From Sabellastarte sp. h YS-2021 (taxonomy: Eukaryota; Annelida; Polychaeta; Sabellida; Sabellidae), in the NCBI GenBank assembly GCA_964017235.1, contig OZ024940.1, positions 806,001-870,000 on the forward strand: 64,000 bases of DNA, in the 5' to 3' direction. The position numbers were made by a program, and so were the translations under genes. Each line of letters opens with the position of its first letter. Positions within the stretch are counted from its first letter, which is position 1. Below the pieces are notes generated by a model. That model did not search any database. It saw only the letters and a program-made list of their open reading frames with translations, and was not told the origin of the DNA. Positions 37,616 through 50,068 of the stretch are shown here, in pieces.

Positions 37616-40600
37616 ATGGGGAATTTGTCATACATGTGTAGATGCCTTACCATCGAGTACGCCAAATTTGGTCGTTCCGAGGGACACCAATTTTTTTCCA
37701 CCAATGGATGGAGGGGTCCAGTCTGAGTCTATACAATATAACAGGGTAGGGTCTAAAGACCTTAAGTTGGCAGATATGAGCAGAAACAGTATTTCCTATT
37801 GATTTCAAATAGGGAATTTGTCATGCATACACACTAGTACAGTTGCCTTACCACCGAGTACACCAAATTTGGTCGTTCCGAGGGACACCAATTTTTTTCC
37901 ACCAATAGATAGAGGGGTCCAGTCTGAGTCTATACAATACAACAGGGTAGGGTCTAAAGACCTTAAGTTGGCAGATATGAGCACAAACAGTATTTCCCAT
38001 TGATTTTAAATGGGGAATTTGTCATACATGTGTAGATACCTTACCATCGAGTACGCCAAATTTGGTCATTCCGAGGGACACCAATTTTTTTCCACCAATG
38101 GATGGAGGGGTCCAGTCTGAGTCTATACAATACAACAGGGTAGGGTCTAAAGACCTTAAGTTGGCAGATATGAACACAAACAGTATTTCCCATTGATTTT
38201 AAATGGGGAATTTATCATGCATACACACTAGTACAGTTGCCTTACCACCGAGTACGCCAAATTTGGACGTTCCGAGGGACACCAATTTTTTTCCACCAAT
38301 AGATAGAGGGGTCCAGTCTGAGTCTGTACAATATAACAGGGTAGGGTCTAAAGACCTTAATGTGGCAGATATGACCAGAAACAGTATTTCCCATTGATTT
38401 TAAATGGGGAATTTGTCATACATGTGTAGATGCCTTACCATCGAGTACGACAAATTTGGTCGTTCCGAGGGACACCAATTTTTTTCCACCAATGGATGGA
38501 GGGGTCCAGTCTCAGTCTATACAATATAACAGGGTAGGGTCTAAAGACCTTAAGTTGGCAGATATGAGCAGAAACAGTATTTCCCATTGATTTTAAATGG
38601 GGAATTTGTCATGCATACACACTAGTACAGTTGCCTTACCACCGAGTACGCCAAATTTGGACGTTCCGAGGGACACCAATTTTTTTCCACCAATAGATAG
38701 AGGGGTCCAGTCTGAGTCTATACAATATAACAGGGTAGGGTCTAAAGACCTTAATGTGGCAGATATGAGCAGAAACAGTATTTCCCATTGATTTTAAATG
38801 GGGAATTTGTCATGCATACACACTAGTACAGTTGCCTTACCACCGAGTACGCCAAATTTGGACATTCCGAGGGACACCAATTTTTTTCCACCAATAGATA
38901 GAGGGGTCCAGTCTGAGTCTATACAATATAACAGGGTAGGGTCTAAAGATCTTAATGTGGCAGATATGACCAGAAACAGTATTTCCCATTGATTTTAAAT
39001 GGGGAATTTGTCATACATGTGTAGATGCCTTACCATCGAGTACGACAAATTTGGTCGTTCCGAGGGACACCAATTTTTTTCCACCAATGGATGGAGGGGT
39101 CCAGTCTCAGTCTATACAATATAACAGGGTAGGGTCTAAAGACCTTAAGTTGGCAGATATGAGCAGAAACAGTATTTCCCATTGATTTTAAATGGGGAAT
39201 TTGTCATGCATACACACTAGTACAGTTGCCTTACCACCGAGTACGCCAAATTTGGACGTTCCGAGGGACACCAATTTTTTTCCACCAATAGATAGAGGGG
39301 TCCAGTCTGAGTCTATACAATATAACAGGGTAGGGTCTAAAGACCTTAATGTGGCAGATATGACCAGAAACAGTATTTCCCATTGATTTTAAATGGGGAA
39401 TTTGTCATACATGTGTAGATACCTTACCATCGAGTACGCCAAATTTGGTCGTTCCGAGGGACACCAATTTTTTCCACCAATGGATGGAGGGGTCCAGTCT
39501 GAGTCTATACAATACAACAGGGTAGGGTCTAAAGACCTTAAGTTGGCAGATATGAGCAGAAACAGTATTTCCCATTGATTTTAAATGGGGAATTTGTCAT
39601 GCATACACACTAGTACAGTTGCCTTACCACCGAGTACGCCAAATTTGGACGTTCGGAGGGACACCAATTTTTTTCCACCAATAGATAGAGGGGTCCAGTC
39701 TGAGTCTATACAATATAACAGGGTAGGATCTAAAGACCTTAAGTTGGCAGATATGAGCAGAAACAGTATTTCCCATTGATTTTAAATGGGGAATTTGTCA
39801 TGCATACACACTAGTACAGTTGCCTTACCACCGAGTACGCCAAATTTGGACGTTCCGAGGGACACCAATTTTTTTCCACCAATAGATAGAGGGGTCCAGT
39901 CTGAGTCTATACAATATAACAGGGTAGGGTCTAAAGACCTTAATGTGGCAGATATGACCAGAAACAGTATTTCACATTGATTTTAAATGGGGAATTTGTC
40001 ATACATGTGTAGATGCCTTACCATCGAGTACGCCAAATTTGGTCGTTCCGAGGGACACCAATTTTTTTCCACCAATGGATGGAGGGGTCCAGTCTGAGTC
40101 TATACAATATAACAGGGTAGGGTCTAAAGACCTTAAGTTGGCAGATATGAGCAGAAACAGTATTTCCTATTGATTTCAAATAGGGAATTTGTCATGCATA
40201 CACACTAGTACAGTTGCCTTACCACCGAGTACGCCAAATTTGGTCGTTCCGAGGGACACCAATTTTTTTCCACCAATAGATAGAGGGGTCCAGTCTGAGT
40301 CTATACAATATAACAGGGTAGGGTCTAAAGACCTTAAATCGGCAGATATGAGCAGAAACAGTATTTCCCATTGATTTTAAATGGGGAATTTGTCATGCAT
40401 ACACACTAGTACAGTTGCCTTACCACCGAGTACGCCAAATTTGGACGTTCCGAGGGACACCAATTTTTTTCCACCAATAGATAGAGGGGTCCAGTCTGAG
40501 TCTATACAATATAACAGGGTAGGGTCTAAAGACCTTAAATCGGCAGATATGACCAGAAACAGTATTTCCCATTGATTTTAAATGGGGAATTTGTCATACA

Positions 40601-41570
40601 TGTGTAGATGCCTTACCACCGAGTACGCCAAATTTGGTCGTTCCGAGGGACACCAATTTTTTCCCACCAATAGATAGAGGGGTCCAGTCTGAGTCTATAC
40701 AATATAACAGGGTAGGGTCTAAAGACCTTAAGTTGGCAGATATGAGCAGAAACAGTATTTCCCATTGATTTTAAATGGGGAATTTGTCATGCATACACAC
40801 TAGTACAGTTGCCTTACCACCGAGTACACTAAATTTGGACGTTCCGAGGGACACCAATTTTTTTCCACCAATAGATAGAGGGGTCCAGTCTGAGTCTATA
40901 CAATATAACAGGGTAGGGTCTAAAGACCTTAATGTGGCAGATATGACCAGAAACAGTATTTCCCATTGATTTTAAATGGGGAATTTGTCATACATGTGTA
41001 GATGCCTTACCATCGAGTACGCCAAATTTGGTCGTTCCGAGGAACACCAATTTTTTTCCACCAATGGATGGAGGGGTTCAGTCTGAGTCTATACAATATA
41101 ACAGGGTAGGGTCTAAAGACCTTAAGTTGGCAGATATGAGCAGAAACAGTATTTCCCATTGATTTTAAATGGGGAATTTGTCATGCATACACACTAGTAC
41201 AGTTGCCTTACCACCGAGTACGCCAAATTTGGTCGTTCCGAGGGACACCAATTTTTTTCCACCAATAGATAGAGGGGTCCAGTCTGAGTCTATACAATAT
41301 AACAGGGTAGGGTCTAAAGACCTTAAATCGGCAGATATGAGCAGAAACAGTATTTCCCATTGATTTTAAATGGGGAATTTGTCATGCATACACACTAGTA
41401 CAGTTGCCTTACCACCGAGTATGCCAAATTTGGACGTTCCGAGGGACACCAATTTTTTTCCACCAATAGATAGAGGGGTCCAGTCTGAGTCTATACAATA
41501 TAACAGGGTAGGGTCTAAAGACCTTAATGTGGCAGATATGACCAGAAACAGTATTTCACATTGATTTTAA
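37616..41570 (+). repeat. 3955 bp higher-order unit, 20 monomers
   Basis: Long starts: 37809, 38203, 38597, 38798, 39192, 39585, 39786, 40180, 40381, 40775, 41169, 41370. Short starts: 37616, 38010, 38404, 38999, 39987, 40582, 40976; 192 bp unit at 39393. It matches 28123-32077 monomer by monomer (offset 9493). Both contain ATGAACACAAAC (in 28517 and 38010), found nowhere else. Differences noticed: CACC at 37809 against CGCC at 28316, GAGCAGAAAC at 39393 against GAGCACAAAC at 29900, and GCACAT in 30888 against GCAGAT in 40381. Confidence 0.9.
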
Positions 41571-43740
41571 ATGGGGAATTTGTCATACATGTGTAGATAC
41601 CTTACCATCGAGTACGCCAAATTTGGTCGTTCCGAGGGACACCAATTTTTTTCCACCAATGGATGGAGGGGTCCAGTCTGAGTCTATACAATATAACAGG
41701 GTAGGGTCTAAAGACCTTAAGTTGGCAGATATGAGCAGAAACAGTATTTCCTATTGATTTCAAATAGGGAATTTGTCATGCATACACACTAGTACAGTTG
41801 CCTTACCACCGAGTACGCCAAATTTGGTCGTTCCGAGGGACACCAATTTTTTTCCACCAATAGATAGAGGGGTCCAGTCTGAGTCTATACAATACAACAG
41901 GGTAGGGTCTAAAGACCTTAAGTTGGCAGATATGAGCACAAACAGTATTTCCCATTGATTTTAAATGGGGAATTTGTCATACATGTGTAGATACCTTACC
42001 ATCGAGTACGCCAAATTTGGTCATTCCGAGGGACACCAATTTTTTTCCACCAATGGATGGAGGGGTCCAGTCTGAGTCTATACAATACAACAGGGTAGGG
42101 TCTAAAGACCTTAAGTTGGCAGATATGAGCACAAACAGTATTTCCCATTGATTTTAAATGGGGAATTTATCATGCATACACACTAGTACAGTTGCCTTAC
42201 CACCGAGTACGCCAAATTTGGACGTTCCGAGGGACACCAATTTTTTTCCACCAATAGATAGAGGGGTCCAGTCTGAGTCTGTACAATATAACAGGGTAGG
42301 GTCTAAAGACCTTAATGTGGCAGATATGACCAGAAACAGTATTTCCCATTGATTTTAAATGGGGAATTTGTCATACATGTGTAGATGCCTTACCATCGAG
42401 TACGACAAATTTGGTCGTTCCGAGGGACACCAATTTTTTTCCACCAATGGATGGAGGGGTCCAGTCTCAGTCTATACAATATAACAGGGTAGGGTCTAAA
42501 GACCTTAAGTTGGCAGATATGAGCAGAAACAGTATTTCCCATTGATTTTAAATGGGGAATTTGTCATGCATACACACTAGTACAGTTGCCTTACCACCGA
42601 GTACGCCAAATTTGGACGTTCCGAGGGACACCAATTTTTTTCCACCAATAGATAGAGGGGTCCAGTCTGAGTCTATACAATATAACAGGGTAGGGTCTAA
42701 AGACCTTAATGTGGCAGATATGAGCAGAAACAGTATTTCCCATTGATTTTAAATCGGGAATTTGTCATGCATACACACTAGTACAGTTGCCTTACCACCG
42801 AGTACGCCAAATTTGGACATTCCGAGGGACACCAATTTTTTTCCACCAATAGATAGAGGGGTCCAGTCTGAGTCTATACAATATAACAGGGTAGGGTCTA
42901 AAGATCTTAATGTGGCAGATATGACCAGAAACAGTATTTCCCATTGATTTTAAATGGGGAATTTGTCATACATGTGTAGATGCCTTACCATCGAGTACGA
43001 CAAATTTGGTCGTTCCGAGGGACACCAATTTTTTTCCACCAATGGATGGAGGGGTCCAGTCTCAGTCTATACAATATAACAGGGTAGGGTCTAAAGACCT
43101 TAAGTTGGCAGATATGAGCAGAAACAGTATTTCCCATTGATTTTAAATGGGGAATTTGTCATGCATACACACTAGTACAGTTGCCTTACCACCGAGTACG
43201 CCAAATTTGGACGTTCCGAGGGACACCAATTTTTTTCCACCAATAGATAGAGGGGTCCAGTCTGAGTCTATACAATATAACAGGGTAGGGTCTAAAGACC
43301 TTAATGTGGCAGATATGACCAGAAACAGTATTTCCCATTGATTTTAAATGGGGAATTTGTCATACATGTGTAGATACCTTACCATCGAGTACGCCAAATT
43401 TGGTCGTTCCGAGGGACACCAATTTTTTCCACCAATGGATGGAGGGGTCCAGTCTGAGTCTATACAATACAACAGGGTAGGGTCTAAAGACCTTAAGTTG
43501 GCAGATATGAGCAGAAACAGTATTTCCCATTGATTTTAAATGGGGAATTTGTCATGCATACACACTAGTACAGTTGCCTTACCACCGAGTACGCCAAATT
43601 TGGACGTTCGGAGGGACACCAATTTTTTTCCACCAATAGATAGAGGGGTCCAGTCTGAGTCTATACAATATAACAGGGTAGGATCTAAAGACCTTAAGTT
43701 GGCAGATATGAGCAGAAACAGTATTTCCCATTGATTTTAA
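41571..43740 (+). repeat. Partial copy of the 3955 bp unit
   Basis: Long starts: 41764, 42158, 42552, 42753, 43147, 43540. Short starts: 41571, 41965, 42359, 42954; 192 bp unit at 43348. It repeats the first 11 units of 37616-41570 in tandem and then breaks off. The first short unit has GATACC, as does 32078, whereas 28123 and 37616 have GATGCC. The monomer at 42753 has ATC for ATG. Confidence 0.88.
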
Positions 43741-44930
43741 ATGGGGAATTTGTCATGCATACACACTAGTACAGTTGCCTTACCACCGAGTACACCAAAT
43801 TTGGACGTTCCGAGGGACACCAATTTTTTTCCACCAATAGATAGAGGGGTCCAGTCTGAGTCTATACAATATAACAGGGTAGGGTCTAAAGACCTTAAAT
43901 CGGCAGATATGAGCAGAAACAGTATTTCCCATTGATTTTAAATGGGGAATTTGTCATGTATACACACTAGTACAGTTGCCTTACCACCGAGTACTCCAAA
44001 TTTGGTCGTTCCGAGGGACACCAATTTTTTTCCACCAATAGATAGAGGGGTCCAGTCTGAGTCTATACAATATAACAGGGTAGGGTCTAAAGATCTTAAT
44101 GTGGCAGATATGACCAGAAACAGTATTTCCCATTGATTTTAAATGGGGAATTTGTCATACATGTGTAGATACCTTAGCATCGAGTACGCCAAATTTGGTC
44201 GTTCCGAGGGACACCAATTTTTTTCCACCAATGGATGGAGGGGTCCAGTCTGAGTCTATACAATATAACAGGGTAGGGTCTAAAGACCTTAATGTGGCAG
44301 ATATGAGCAGAAACAGTATTTCCCATTGATTTTAAATGGGGAATTTGTCATGCATACACACCAGTACAGTTGCCTTACCACCGAGTACGCCAAATTTGGT
44401 CGTTCCGAGGGACACCAATTTTTTTCCACCAATAGATAGAGGGGTCCAGTCTGAGTCTATACAATATAACAGGGTAGGGTCTAAAGACCTTAATGTGGCA
44501 GATATGAGCAGAAACAGTATTTCCCATTGATTTTAAATGGGGAATTTGTCATGCATACACACCAGTACAGTTGCCTTACCACCGAGTACGCCAAATTTGA
44601 ACGTTCCGAGGGACACCAATTTTTTTCCACCAATAGATAGAGGGGTCCAGTCTGAGTCTATACAATATAACAGGGTAGGGTCTAAAGACCTAAAGTTGGC
44701 AGATATGAGCAGAAACAGTATTTCCCATTGATTTTAAATGGGGAATTTGTCATACATGTGTAGATGCCTTACCATCGAGTACGCCAAATTTGGTCGTTCC
44801 GAGGGACACCAATTTTTTTCCACCAATGGATGGAGGGGTCCAGTCTGAGTCTATACAATATAACAGGGTAGGGTCTAAAGACCTTAAGTTGGCAGATATG
44901 AGCAGAAACAGTATTTCCCATTGATTTTAA
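43741..44930 (+). repeat. Less homogenised island, six monomers
   Basis: Long starts: 43741, 43942, 44336, 44537. Short starts: 44143, 44738. It carries several states seen nowhere else in the window: CATGTATAC and GTACTCC in 43942, CTTAGCATCG in 44143, CACACCAGTAC in both 44336 and 44537, and TTTGAACG and GACCTAAAG in 44537. The 44143 short monomer also has a long-class AATGTGG tail. No higher-order unit elsewhere matches this order. Confidence 0.82.
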
Positions 44931-47900
44931 ATGGGGAATTTGTCATGCATACACACTAGTACAGTTGCCTTACCACCGAGTACGCCAAATTTGGACGTTC
45001 CGAGGGACACCAATTTTTTTCCACCAATAGATAGAGGGGTCCAGTCTGAGTCTATACAATATAACAGGGTAGGGTCTAAAGACCTTAATGTGGCAGATAT
45101 GAGCAGAAACAGTATTTCCCATTGATTTTAAATGGGGAATTTGTCATGCATACACACTAGTACAGTTGCCTTACCACCGAGTACGCCAAATTTGGACGTT
45201 CCGAGGGACACCAATTTTTTTCCACCAATAGATAGAGGGGTCCAGTCTGAGTCTATACAATATAACAGGGTAGGGTCTAAAGACCTTAAATCGGCAGATA
45301 TGACCAGAAACAGTATTTCCCATTGATTTTAAATGGGGAATTTGTCATACATGTGTAGATGCCTTACCACCGAGTACGCCAAATTTGGTCGTTCCGAGGG
45401 ACACCAATTTTTTCCCACCAATAGATAGAGGGGTCCAGTCTGAGTCTATACAATATAACAGGGTAGGGTCTAAAGACCTTAAGTTGGCAGATATGAGCAG
45501 AAACAGTATTTCCCATTGATTTTAAATGGGGAATTTGTCATGCATACACACTAGTACAGTTGCCTTACCACCGAGTACACTAAATTTGGACGTTCCGAGG
45601 GACACCAATTTTTTTCCACCAATAGATAGAGGGGTCCAGTCTGAGTCTATACAATATAACAGGGTAGGGTCTAAAGACCTTAATGTGGCAGATATGACCA
45701 GAAACAGTATTTCCCATTGATTTTAAATGGGGAATTTGTCATACATGTGTAGATGCCTTACCATCGAGTACGCCAAATTTGGTCGTTCCGAGGAACACCA
45801 ATTTTTTTCCACCAATGGATGGAGGGGTTCAGTCTGAGTCTATACAATATAACAGGGTAGGGTCTAAAGACCTTAAGTTGGCAGATATGAGCAGAAACAG
45901 TATTTCCCATTGATTTTAAATGGGGAATTTGTCATGCATACACACTAGTACAGTTGCCTTACCACCGAGTACGCCAAATTTGGTCGTTCCGAGGGACACC
46001 AATTTTTTTCCACCAATAGATAGAGGGGTCCAGTCTGAGTCTATACAATATAACAGGGTAGGGTGTAAAGACCTTAAATCGGCAGATATGAGCAGAAACA
46101 GTATTTCCCATTGATTTTAAATGGGGAATTTGTCATGCATACACACTAGTACAGTTGCCTTACCACCGAGTACGCCAAATTTGGACGTTCCGAGGGACAC
46201 CAATTTTTTTCCACCAATAGATAGAGGGGTCCAGTCTGAGTCTATACAATATAACAGGGTAGGGTCTAAAGACCTTAATGTGGCAGATATGACCAGAAAC
46301 AGTATTTCACATTGATTTTAAATGGGGAATTTGTCATACATGTGTAGATGCCTTACCATCGAGTACGCCAAATTTGGTCGTTCCGAGGGACACCAATTTT
46401 TTTCCACCAATGGATGGAGGGGTCCAGTCTGAGTCTATACAATATAACAGGGTAGGGTCTAAAGACCTTAAGTTGGCAGATATGAGCAGAAACAGTATTT
46501 CCTATTGATTTCAAATAGGGAATTTGTCATGCATACACACTAGTACAGTTGCCTTACCACCGAGTACGCCAAATTTGGTCGTTCCGAGGGACACCAATTT
46601 TTTTCCACCAATAGATAGAGGGGTCCAGTCTGAGTCTATACAATATAACAGGGTAGGGTCTAAAGACCTTAAATCGGCAGATATGAGCAGAAACAGTATT
46701 TCCCATTGATTTTAAGTGGGGAATTTGTCATGCATACACACTAGTACAGTTGCCTTACCACCGAGTACGCCAAATTTGGACGTTCCGAGGGACACCAATT
46801 TTTTTCCACTAATAGATAGAGGGGTCCAGTCTGAGTCTATACAATATAACAGGGTAGGGTCTAAAGACCTTAATGTGGCAGATATGAGCAGAAACAGTAT
46901 TTCCCATTGATTTTAAATGGGGAATTTATCATGCATACACACTAGTACAGTTGCCTTACCACCGAGTACGCCAAATTTGGACGTTCCGAGGGACACCAAT
47001 TTTTTTCCACCAATAGATAGAGGGGTCCAGTCTGAGTCTGTACAATATAACAGGGTAGGGTCTAAAGACCTTAATGTGGCAGATATGACCAGAAACAGTA
47101 TTTCCCATTGATTTTAAATGGGGAATTTGTCATACATGTGTAGATGCCTTACCATCGAGTACGACAAATTTGGTCGTTCCGAGGGACACCAATTTTTTTC
47201 CACCAATGGATGGAGGGGTCCAGTCTCAGTCTATACAATATAACAGGGTAGGGTCTAAAGACCTTAAGTTGGCAGATATGAGCAGAAACAGTATTTCCCA
47301 TTGATTTTAAATGGGGAATTTGTCATGCATACACACTAGTACAGTTGCCTTACCACCGAGTACGCCAAATTTGGACGTTCCGAGGGACACCAATTTTTTT
47401 CCACCAATAGATAGAGGGGTCCAGTCTGAGTCTATACAATATAACAGGGTAGGGTCTAAAGACCTTAATGTGGCAGATATGACCAGAAACAGTATTTCCC
47501 ATTGATTTTAAATCGGGAATTTGTCATACATGTGTAGATGCCTTACCATCGAGTACGACAAATTTGGTCGTTCCGAGGGACACCAATTTTTTTCCACCAA
47601 TAGATAGAAGGGTCCAGTCTGAGTCTATACAATATAACAGGGTAGGGTCTAAAGATCTTAATGTGGCAGATATGACCAGAAACAGTATTTCCCATTGATT
47701 TTAAATGGGGAATTTGTCATACATGTGTAGATACCTTACCATCGAGTACGCCAAATTTGGTCGTTCCGAGGGACACCAATTTTTTTCCACCAATGGATGG
47801 AGGGGTCCAGTCTGAGTCTATACAATACAACAGGGTAGGGTCTAAAGACCTTAAGTTGGCAGATATGAGCACAAACAGTATTTCCCATTGATTTTAAATG

Positions 47901-50068
47901 GGGAATTTGTCATGCATACACACTAGTACAGTTGCCTTACCACCGAGTACGCCAAATTTGGACGTTCCGAGGGACACCAATTTTTTTCCACCAATAGATA
48001 GAGGGGTCCAGTCTGAGTCTGTACAATATAACAGGGTAGGGTCTAAAGACCTTAATGTGGCAGATATGACCAGAAACAGTATTTCCCATTGATTTTAAAT
48101 GGGGAATTTGTCATACATGTGTAGATGCCTTACCATCGAGTACGACAAATTTGGTCGTTCCGAGGGACACCAATTTTTTTCCACCAATGGATGGAGGGGT
48201 CCAGTCTCAGTCTATACAATATAACAGGGTAGGGTCTAAAGACCTTAAGTTGGCAGATATGAGCAGAAACAGTATTTCCCATTGATTTTAAATGGGGAAT
48301 TTGTCATGCATACACACTAGTACAGTTGCCTTACCACCGAGTACGCCAAATTTGGACGTTCCGAGGGACACCAATTTTTTTCCACCAATAGATAGAGGGG
48401 TCCAGTCTGAGTCTATACAATATAACAGGGTAGGGTCTAAAGACCTTAATGTGGCAGATATGACCAGAAACAGTATTTCCCATTGATTTTAAATAGGGAA
48501 TTTGTCATACATGTGTAGATGCCTTACCATCGAGTACGACAAATTTGGTCGTTCCGAGGGACACCAATTTTTTTCCACCAATGGATGGAGGGGTCCAGTC
48601 TGAGTCTATACAATATAACAGGGTAGGGTCTAAAGACCTTAAGTTGGCAGATATGAGCAGAAACAGTATTTCCCATTGATTTTAAATGGGGAATTTGTCA
48701 TGCATACACACTAGTACAGTTGCCTTACCACCGAGTACGCCAAATTTGGTCGTTCCGAGGGACACCAATTTTTTTCCACCAATAGATAGAAGGGTCCAGT
48801 CTGAGTCTATACAATATAACAGGGTAGGGTCTAAAGATCTTAATGTGGCAGATATGACCAGAAACAGTATTTCCCATTGATTTTAAATGGGGAATTTGTC
48901 ATACATGTGTAGATACCTTACCATCGAGTACGCCAAATTTGGTCGTTCCGAGGGACACCAATTTTTTTCCACCAATGGATGGAGGGGTCCAGTCTGAGTC
49001 TATACAATATAACAGGGTATGGTCTAAAGACCTTAAGTTGGCAGATATGAGCACAAACAGTATTTCCCATTGATTTTAAATGGGGAATTTGTCATGCATA
49101 CACACTAGTACAGTTGCCTTACCACCGAGTACGCCAAATTTGGACGTTCCGAGGGACACCAATTTTTTTCCACCAATAGATAAAGGGGTCCAGTCTGAGT
49201 CTATACAATACAACAGGGTAGGGTCTAAAGACCTTAAGTTGGCAGATATGAGCACAAACAGTATTTCCCATTGATTTTAAATGGGGAATTTGTCATGCAT
49301 ACACACTAGTACAGTTGCCTTACCACCGAGTACGCCAAATTTGGACGTTCCGAGGGACACCAATTTTTTTCCACCAATAGATAGAGGGGTCCAGTCTGAG
49401 TCTATACAATATAACAGGGTAGGGTCTAAAGACCTTAATGTGGCAGATATGACCAGAAACAGTATTTCCCATTGATTTTAAATGGGGAATTTGTCATACA
49501 TGTGTAGATGCCTTACCATCGAGTACGACAAATTTGGTCGTTCCGAGGGACACCAATTTTTTTCCACCAATGGATGGAGGGGTCCAGTCTGAGTCTATAC
49601 AATATAACAGGGTAGGGTCTAAAGACCTTAAGTTGGCAGATATGAGCAGAAACAGTATTTCCCATTGATTTTAAATGGGGAATTTGTCATGCATACACAC
49701 TAGTACAGTTGCCTTACCACCGAGTACGCCAAATTTGGACGTTCCGAGGGACACCAATTTTTTTCCACCAATAGATAGAGGGGTCCAGTCTGAGTCTATA
49801 CAATATAACAGGGTAGGGTCTAAAGACCTTAATGTGGCAGATATGACCAGAAACAGTATTTCCCATTGATTTTAAATGGGGAATTTGTCATACATGTGTA
49901 GATGCCTTACCATCGAGTACGACAAATTTGGTCGTTCCGAGGGACACCAATTTTTTTCCACCAATGGATGGAGGGGTCCAGTCTGAGTCTATACAATATA
50001 ACAGGGTAGGGTCTAAAGACCTTAAGTTGGCAGATATGAGCAGAAACAGTATTTCCCATTGATTTTAA
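44931..50068 (+). repeat. Transition zone, 26 monomers, ending in a Q-like block
   Basis: Long starts: 44931, 45132, 45526, 45920, 46121, 46515, 46716, 46917, 47311, 47898, 48292, 48686, 49080, 49281, 49675. Short starts: 45333, 45727, 46322, 47118, 47512, 47705, 48099, 48493, 48887, 49482, 49876. Units 45132-46715 repeat the order of 20993-22576 (offset 24139). After 46716 (GTG for ATG) the GGACATT long and GGTCATT short units are missing and a TTTATC/TCTGTAC long unit follows directly. From 48686 the GATAGAAGG long, short, GAGCACAAAC long, long order is that of module Q, here seven units long. Confidence 0.85.
47512..47704 (+). repeat. Hybrid short-head/long-tail monomer next to a second short unit
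   Basis: The head is the CGACAAAT short type (A47558) and the tail is the GATAGAAGG, GATCTT, GACCAG long type seen at 48686 (A47602 onward). The switch lies in 47559-47601. The next unit (47705) is short, giving the first of five short-short neighbours. The arrangement equals 48493 + 48686 + 48887 with one 201 bp length removed by in-register recombination. The same hybrid recurs at 51460, 56003, 58375 and 62725. Confidence 0.88.
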
